From contig JACDAS010000037.1 in assembly GCA_013695295.1 (NCBI GenBank), positions 1 to 8,380 on the forward strand: DNA of 8,380 nt. The letters are read 5' to 3'. A program made the translations under genes and the position numbers. Source of the stretch: Actinomycetota bacterium (GTDB lineage: Bacteria > Actinomycetota > Thermoleophilia > Gaiellales > Gaiellaceae). How positions within the stretch are numbered: position 1 is the stretch's first letter; every line of letters starts with the position of its first letter. The notes under the pieces are model-generated. The model was not told the origin of the DNA, made no database searches, and saw only the letters and a program-made list of their open reading frames with translations. Shown here in pieces: positions 5,631-8,380 of the stretch.

Positions 5631-6575
5631 TCACGGCCGGACAGCGGCCTTGAGCAGGTCCCGCGGCGGGTCGGCGAAGAGTGCGGCGACTCCCTCGAGC
5701 GGGACGTCGTGGGTGACGAGGCGCTCCCACGGGTACGCGGCGCTCGCGAGGAACGCCAGCGCCGTCCTCACGTGGCGAGGCGTGTGGTGGAACGAGCCGC
5801 GCAACGTCAGCTCCTCGTAATGGAGGCGGTAGGAGTCGACGGCGAGCTCCGTCCCCCGCTCGCGGCCGCCGAAGAAGACGACGGTCCCACCCGGTCGAAC
5901 GAGCTCGAGCGCACGGCTCCACGACTCCGCAGTCCCGGCCGCCTCGATCACGACATCCGCTCCGTCGCCCGGGCCGGTCGCGCCACCGAAGAGCAGCGGC
6001 AGCGCCTGCCGCTCGGGTCGGCCGCCGACGGCGACCGGCCGAGCGCCGGCGTCCGCGACGCAGGCGCAGAGCATCAGCCCGATCGGGCCGGTGCCGACGA
6101 TCGCCACGGTCTGGCCGGGGCCGGCGTTCGAGCGCTCGACGCCGTGCAGGCAGCAGGCGAGCGGCTCGACCATCGCCGCGACCTCCGGCGCGAGCCGATC
6201 GGGGACGGGGAGCAGGTTCGTGCGCGCGATCCGCTCCGGGACGCGCAGGAACTCGGCGTAGGCGCCGTTCAGGAGCGGGCGATCCTCGCAGAGCGTCTCC
6301 TGCCCGCGCCGGCACGGGCCGCAGGCGCCGCAGGGGGCCGAGTTGGCGGCGACGACCCGGCGGCCCGTGGCCACGTCGACGCCGCAGAACTCGTGCCCGA
6401 ACGGGCTGGGAAGCCGGTCGAGGAGAAGCGGGTGCCCGCGCCGGAACGTCTTGAGGTCGGTGCCGTCTGTGAGCGCCACCTCGACCTGAACGAGCACGTC
6501 GCCTGGCCCGGCCTCGGGTCGGGGAACCTCCTCGAGCCGAAGGTCGCCGGGCCCGTGGAACCGCAGCGCCCTCAC
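5631..6575 (-). CDS. Medium-chain dehydrogenase (zinc alcohol dehydrogenase-like) with altered catalytic-zinc site
   Basis: About 314 residues from GTG 6575; a GTG at 6584 adds three (numbers below use the longer form). Starting at 6575 gives MRAL, matching the MRAV start of the second dehydrogenase, with a -10-like TACGGT 7 nt upstream. GroES-like domain: GHEFCG (63-68) supplies His64 and Glu65, and the structural-zinc Cys residues are all present (85, 88, 91, 99). The usual first catalytic ligand (Cys in CGTDLK) is Asp40 in LTDGTDLK. Glu140 lies in MVEPLACC. The Rossmann motif GTGPIG is at 164-169, but the expected acidic residue after beta-2 is Gly (VAVGGRP), so cofactor preference is unclear. 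At about 315 residues it is shorter than the usual 340-350. Substrate unknown; sorbitol/threonine-dehydrogenase-like polyol or sugar oxidation is only a guess. Confidence 0.9.
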   Translation of the reverse strand: MRALRFHGPGDLRLEEVPRPEAGPGDVLVQVEVALTDGTDLKTFRRGHPLLLDRLPSPFGHEFCGVDVATGRRVVAANSAPCGACGPCRRGQETLCEDRPLLNGAYAEFLRVPERIARTNLLPVPDRLAPEVAAMVEPLACCLHGVERSNAGPGQTVAIVGTGPIGLMLCACVADAGARPVAVGGRPERQALPLLFGGATGPGDGADVVIEAAGTAESWSRALELVRPGGTVVFFGGRERGTELAVDSYRLHYEELTLRGSFHHTPRHVRTALAFLASAAYPWERLVTHDVPLEGVAALFADPPRDLLKAAVRP

Positions 6576-6582
6576 CGCGGCC

Positions 6583-6588
6583 ACCGTA
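6583..6588 (-). promoter_or_regulatory. Candidate -10 box of a leaderless dehydrogenase mRNA
   Basis: TACGGT on the minus strand ends 7 nt before GTG 6575, so transcription would begin at or next to the start codon. There is no Shine-Dalgarno before either candidate GTG. No clear -35. Confidence 0.4.
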
Positions 6589-6625
6589 CAGGTGGCGCGA
6601 GTACGATCTCGGTCGTCCGCTCACC

Positions 6626-6633
6626 AGAGGAGG
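6626..6633 (+). promoter_or_regulatory. Strong ribosome binding site of the VOC gene
   Basis: AGAGGAGG, with AGGAGG 7 nt before ATG 6641. A -10-like TACGAT at 6602-6607 would give a leader of about 27 nt; no -35 is visible. Confidence 0.65.
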
Positions 6634-6640
6634 TACTTCG

Positions 6641-7117
6641 ATGACGGTCAGTCCGATACCCGAGGGCTACCACACCCTCACGCCGTACCTCGTCGTCGAC
6701 GATGCGCCCGCGGCGATCGACTTCTACACGCGCGCGTTCGGCGCCACCGAACAGGTGCGCATGCCCATGCCGGACGGGAAGGTTGGCCACGCGGAGCTTC
6801 GAATCGGCGACTCGCTGGTCATGCTCTCGGACCCCATGTCCGGCGCCGCCACGAAGGCGCCGAAGGAGCTCGGCGGGACGACCGGCAGTGTCTTCATGTA
6901 CGTCGAGGACGTCGACGCCGCGTTCGAGCAGGCGGTGGGAGCGGGAGCGACCGTGACCATGGCGCTGGAGGACATGTTCTGGGGCGACCGCTTCGGAACG
7001 CTGACGGATCCCTTCGGCCACGTGTGGTCGCTCGCCACGCACAAGGAGGATCTGACCGAGGAGGAAATCGCCGAGCGCGGGCAGGCCGCGATGGCGGCGA
7101 TGGGCTCTCAGTCCTGA
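6641..7117 (+). CDS. VOC-superfamily (glyoxalase/PhnB-like) protein
   Basis: A 158-residue single-module-pair vicinal-oxygen-chelate protein of the PhnB/glyoxalase-like type. The first beta-alpha-beta unit reads TLTPYLVVDDAPAAIDFYTRAFGA (13-36), followed by GHAELRIGDSLVMLSD (49-64). The second unit holds SVFMYVEDVDAAFEQAVGAGATV (83-105), and DRFGTLTDPFGHVWSLATH (116-134) carries the typical RxGxxxDPFGHxW signature. Candidate metal or substrate positions are His50 and Glu52 and His127; actual metal binding cannot be judged from sequence. The C-terminal tail (DLTEEEIAERGQAAMAAMG) is the helical tail seen in many PhnB-like proteins. ATG 6641 has a very good Shine-Dalgarno. It is divergent from the first dehydrogenase and its stop lies 1 nt from the stop of the convergent second one. 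Exact substrate unknown. Confidence 0.93.
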   Translation: MTVSPIPEGYHTLTPYLVVDDAPAAIDFYTRAFGATEQVRMPMPDGKVGHAELRIGDSLVMLSDPMSGAATKAPKELGGTTGSVFMYVEDVDAAFEQAVGAGATVTMALEDMFWGDRFGTLTDPFGHVWSLATHKEDLTEEEIAERGQAAMAAMGSQS

Positions 7118-7118
7118 T

Positions 7119-7964
7119 TCACGGCACGAAGACGACCTTGAGCGCCCCGCCGCTGCGGTAGCGACTGAGCCCTTCGGCGAAGCGCTCGAGGGGGAGCACC
7201 GTGGGTTCCGGCAGGTCGAGCGCGGGGAGTAGTGCGGCGGCCTCGCGCATCGCACCCTGCGTGGCCGAGCGCGAGCCGACGAGGGTCAGCTCGCGCCGAT
7301 AGACCGGCCCTGCCGGGATGGCGCCGGCGTCGGCGAAGACGAGGATCGTCCCGCCCGGCGCGGTCGCCGCCAGCGCCGTGTCGACTCCGCCCGGCGCGCA
7401 GAGAACTGCCGCATCGACAGGGGCATCGGGCCCGCGGCCGGCGCGAGCGGGGTCGACGTCGACGGCGAACACCTCGTCGCCGCGCCGCTCGAGCACCGCC
7501 GCAAAGAGCCGCCCGATGAAGCCGTGCCCCACGATGAGGATGCGCCCGCGCGGCACCCGCGCGGCGCCGCGGAGAACGCACGCGAGCGGCTCGACCGCTG
7601 TCGCCCGCGCTGCGTCGACCCCGTGCCCGAGCTCGACCCAGGCCTGCGCGTTCGCCCGCTCCGCGAAGCCACCGGGCCTGATCGTCGGCGCGCGGAAGAT
7701 CTCGCAGGTCGCCTCGTGGCCGGCCCTGCAGCGCGTGCACTCGCCGCAGGCCTGGTGGTGGACGAGCGCCACGCGCCGGCCGTCGCCCGTCTCAGCGACG
7801 ACCTCGTGACCGAGCACGACCCCGGCGTGCTCGGGCCGCAGCTTCTCGACGTCCGAGCCGCAGAGCCCGCAGGCGAGGACGCGCACGAGCTCGCCGGGCC
7901 CCTCCGGCTCCGGCACGTCCGCGAGCACCGGCTGCCCCGCGTCGTCGAGAGCGACCGCACGCAT
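7119..7964 (-). CDS. Medium-chain zinc-dependent dehydrogenase, full zinc ligand set
   Basis: 281 residues from ATG 7964. The frame extends to a start at 8030, but that would overlap the divergent gene at 7984, and the family start is MRAVALDDAG. Catalytic-zinc ligands are intact: Cys35 (CGLCGSDVEKL), His53/Glu54 (LGHEVV) and Glu125 (VEPLACVL). The structural zinc loop has Cys73, 76, 79 and 87. The nucleotide site is GHGFIG (146-151), with Asp169 after beta-2 (FAVDVDP), which favours NAD over NADP. It is clearly shorter than the usual 340-350 residues; the Rossmann half (residues 140-225) is compact. It shares its layout with the dehydrogenase at 5631-6575 and is probably a distant paralogue. 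It has no Shine-Dalgarno and a -10-like box directly upstream. Substrate unknown. Confidence 0.9.
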   Translation of the reverse strand: MRAVALDDAGQPVLADVPEPEGPGELVRVLACGLCGSDVEKLRPEHAGVVLGHEVVAETGDGRRVALVHHQACGECTRCRAGHEATCEIFRAPTIRPGGFAERANAQAWVELGHGVDAARATAVEPLACVLRGAARVPRGRILIVGHGFIGRLFAAVLERRGDEVFAVDVDPARAGRGPDAPVDAAVLCAPGGVDTALAATAPGGTILVFADAGAIPAGPVYRRELTLVGSRSATQGAMREAAALLPALDLPEPTVLPLERFAEGLSRYRSGGALKVVFVP

Positions 7965-7970
7965 GCGGCT

Positions 7971-7976
7971 ATCGTA
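7971..7976 (-). promoter_or_regulatory. Candidate -10 box, leaderless start of the second dehydrogenase
   Basis: TACGAT on the minus strand ends 6 nt before ATG 7964, which puts the expected transcription start on the A of ATG. There is no Shine-Dalgarno. A weak TGGAGC lies 18 nt further upstream, inside the divergent gene. The whole divergent spacer is only 19 nt. Confidence 0.45.
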
Positions 7977-7983
7977 GGAGCCC

Positions 7984-8295
7984 GTGCCGATCAGGCTCCA
8001 CCGCTGCAAGCACACGTGGCTGAAGAGCAATGTCGACGCCTGCTGGCGCGTCCAGAAAGCATTGAACGAGGCCGAGATCGCCTACGAGGTCGTCAAGGGG
8101 CCTGGCTCGCTCAGAAAGCGAAGCGAGGTTCTGCGCCTGAGCGGCCAGCGCTGGTTCCCCGTGATCGAGTTCGAGAGCGGCGCCGCCTACCGCGCCGAAT
8201 CGAAGGAGATGGCGGAGACGATTCGCGCCGGCAAGCTCTTCGAGGAGGACGCGAAGCCCGCCGCCGCCTCGCCAATCGAGCCCCTGGCAGGCTAG
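7984..8295 (+). CDS. Small glutaredoxin / GST-N-terminal-like thioredoxin-fold protein
   Basis: A 103-residue protein that resembles the stand-alone glutaredoxin or glutathione-S-transferase N-terminal domain. It opens with a short beta strand, IRLHRCKHTW. Cys8 and Cys20 (DACWRVQKAL) are the only cysteines and do not form CxxC. The next helix and strand read ALNEAEIAYEVVKGP. Pro59 in RWFPVIEF takes the place of the cis-Pro loop, and AESKEM (71-76) matches the acidic-Ser thiol-binding turn of GST N-domains. Residues 85-103 are a low-complexity tail. GTG 7984 follows GGAG with only 3-4 nt spacing. It is divergent from the second dehydrogenase, with 19 nt between start codons, and is followed by a tRNA. 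A thiol redox or thiol-conjugate binding role is inferred; the thiol cofactor (for example mycothiol) cannot be told. Confidence 0.8.
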   Translation: MPIRLHRCKHTWLKSNVDACWRVQKALNEAEIAYEVVKGPGSLRKRSEVLRLSGQRWFPVIEFESGAAYRAESKEMAETIRAGKLFEEDAKPAAASPIEPLAG

Positions 8296-8298
8296 ACT
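8293..8298 (+). promoter_or_regulatory. Candidate -10 box of the tRNA-Ala gene
   Basis: TAGACT lies 11 nt before the tRNA 5' end and overlaps the stop codon of the preceding gene. No convincing -35 is seen, so readthrough from the gene at 7984 is an alternative. Confidence 0.3.
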
Positions 8299-8309
8299 TC
8301 CGGGTTCTC

Positions 8310-8380
8310 GGGGCTATAGCTCAGCTGGGAGAGCGCCTGGATCGCACCCAGGAGGTCGGCGGTTCGAGCCCGCCTAGCTC
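8310..8380 (+). tRNA. tRNA-Ala(CGC), cut by the right edge
   Basis: Full cloverleaf except the last acceptor base. Acceptor GGGGCTA pairs with TAGCTC(C) and contains the G3-U70 wobble that identifies alanine tRNAs. D stem is GCTC/GAGC, anticodon stem CCTGG/CCAGG, loop ATCGCAC with anticodon CGC (reads GCG). Variable loop is AGGTC, and the T arm GGCGG-TTCGAGC-CCGCC is perfect. The 71 visible bases equal positions 1-71; base 72, the discriminator and any encoded CCA lie beyond the window. Confidence 0.95.

Noticed and set aside
5605..6624. Minus-strand 339-codon frame overlapping the first dehydrogenase
   Set aside because: Same-strand shifted frame, Arg/Pro-rich and without motifs; the frame at 5631-6575 has the zinc and nucleotide motifs.

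Overview
This is a high-GC, gene-dense bacterial window, most likely from an actinobacterium. The PspA/PspAA/PspAB/HtpX set, the short leaderless-looking promoters and the general protein style point towards Thermoleophilia (Gaiella/Solirubrobacter-like), but this lineage call is an inference from recognised families and not a database match.

Layout, left to right. (1) Positions 1-2587, minus strand, probably one operon: a secreted or membrane polytopic protein of unknown function, a lipoprotein mono-haem cytochrome c, and a Cof-type HAD phosphatase that runs off the left edge. The HAD frame has no ATG/GTG/TTG ahead of its catalytic motif and may start on a CTG that overlaps the cytochrome stop. 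(2) Positions 2626-5494: an envelope-stress (phage-shock-protein) island. htpX and pspAB run rightward. pspA and pspAA run leftward with a GTGA overlap. The two pairs converge on a hairpin- and repeat-rich spacer (4271-4457). Between htpX and pspAB sits a ~166-bp imperfect inverted repeat that looks like a MITE or REP-type insertion. Removing it in silence would place pspAB 3 nt after the htpX stop. (3) Positions 5631-7964: two medium-chain dehydrogenases (MDR), both on the minus strand, with a VOC/glyoxalase-like gene on the plus strand between them. The first dehydrogenase has Asp where the catalytic-zinc Cys is expected; the second keeps all ligands. Both seem to have a -10 box 6-7 nt before the start codon, as in leaderless mRNAs. 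(4) Positions 7984-8380: a small glutaredoxin/GST-N-like thioredoxin-fold protein and a tRNA-Ala(CGC) cut by the right edge one base before the end of its acceptor stem.

How the genes work together: PspA (coiled-coil membrane-binding effector), its actinobacterial/archaeal partners PspAA and PspAB, and the membrane protease HtpX form a recognised envelope-maintenance module. The rest is housekeeping or small-molecule metabolism with no clear functional link to it. No gap without a gene exceeds 300 bp; the longest are 3535-3703, 4271-4457 and 5495-5630, each described below.
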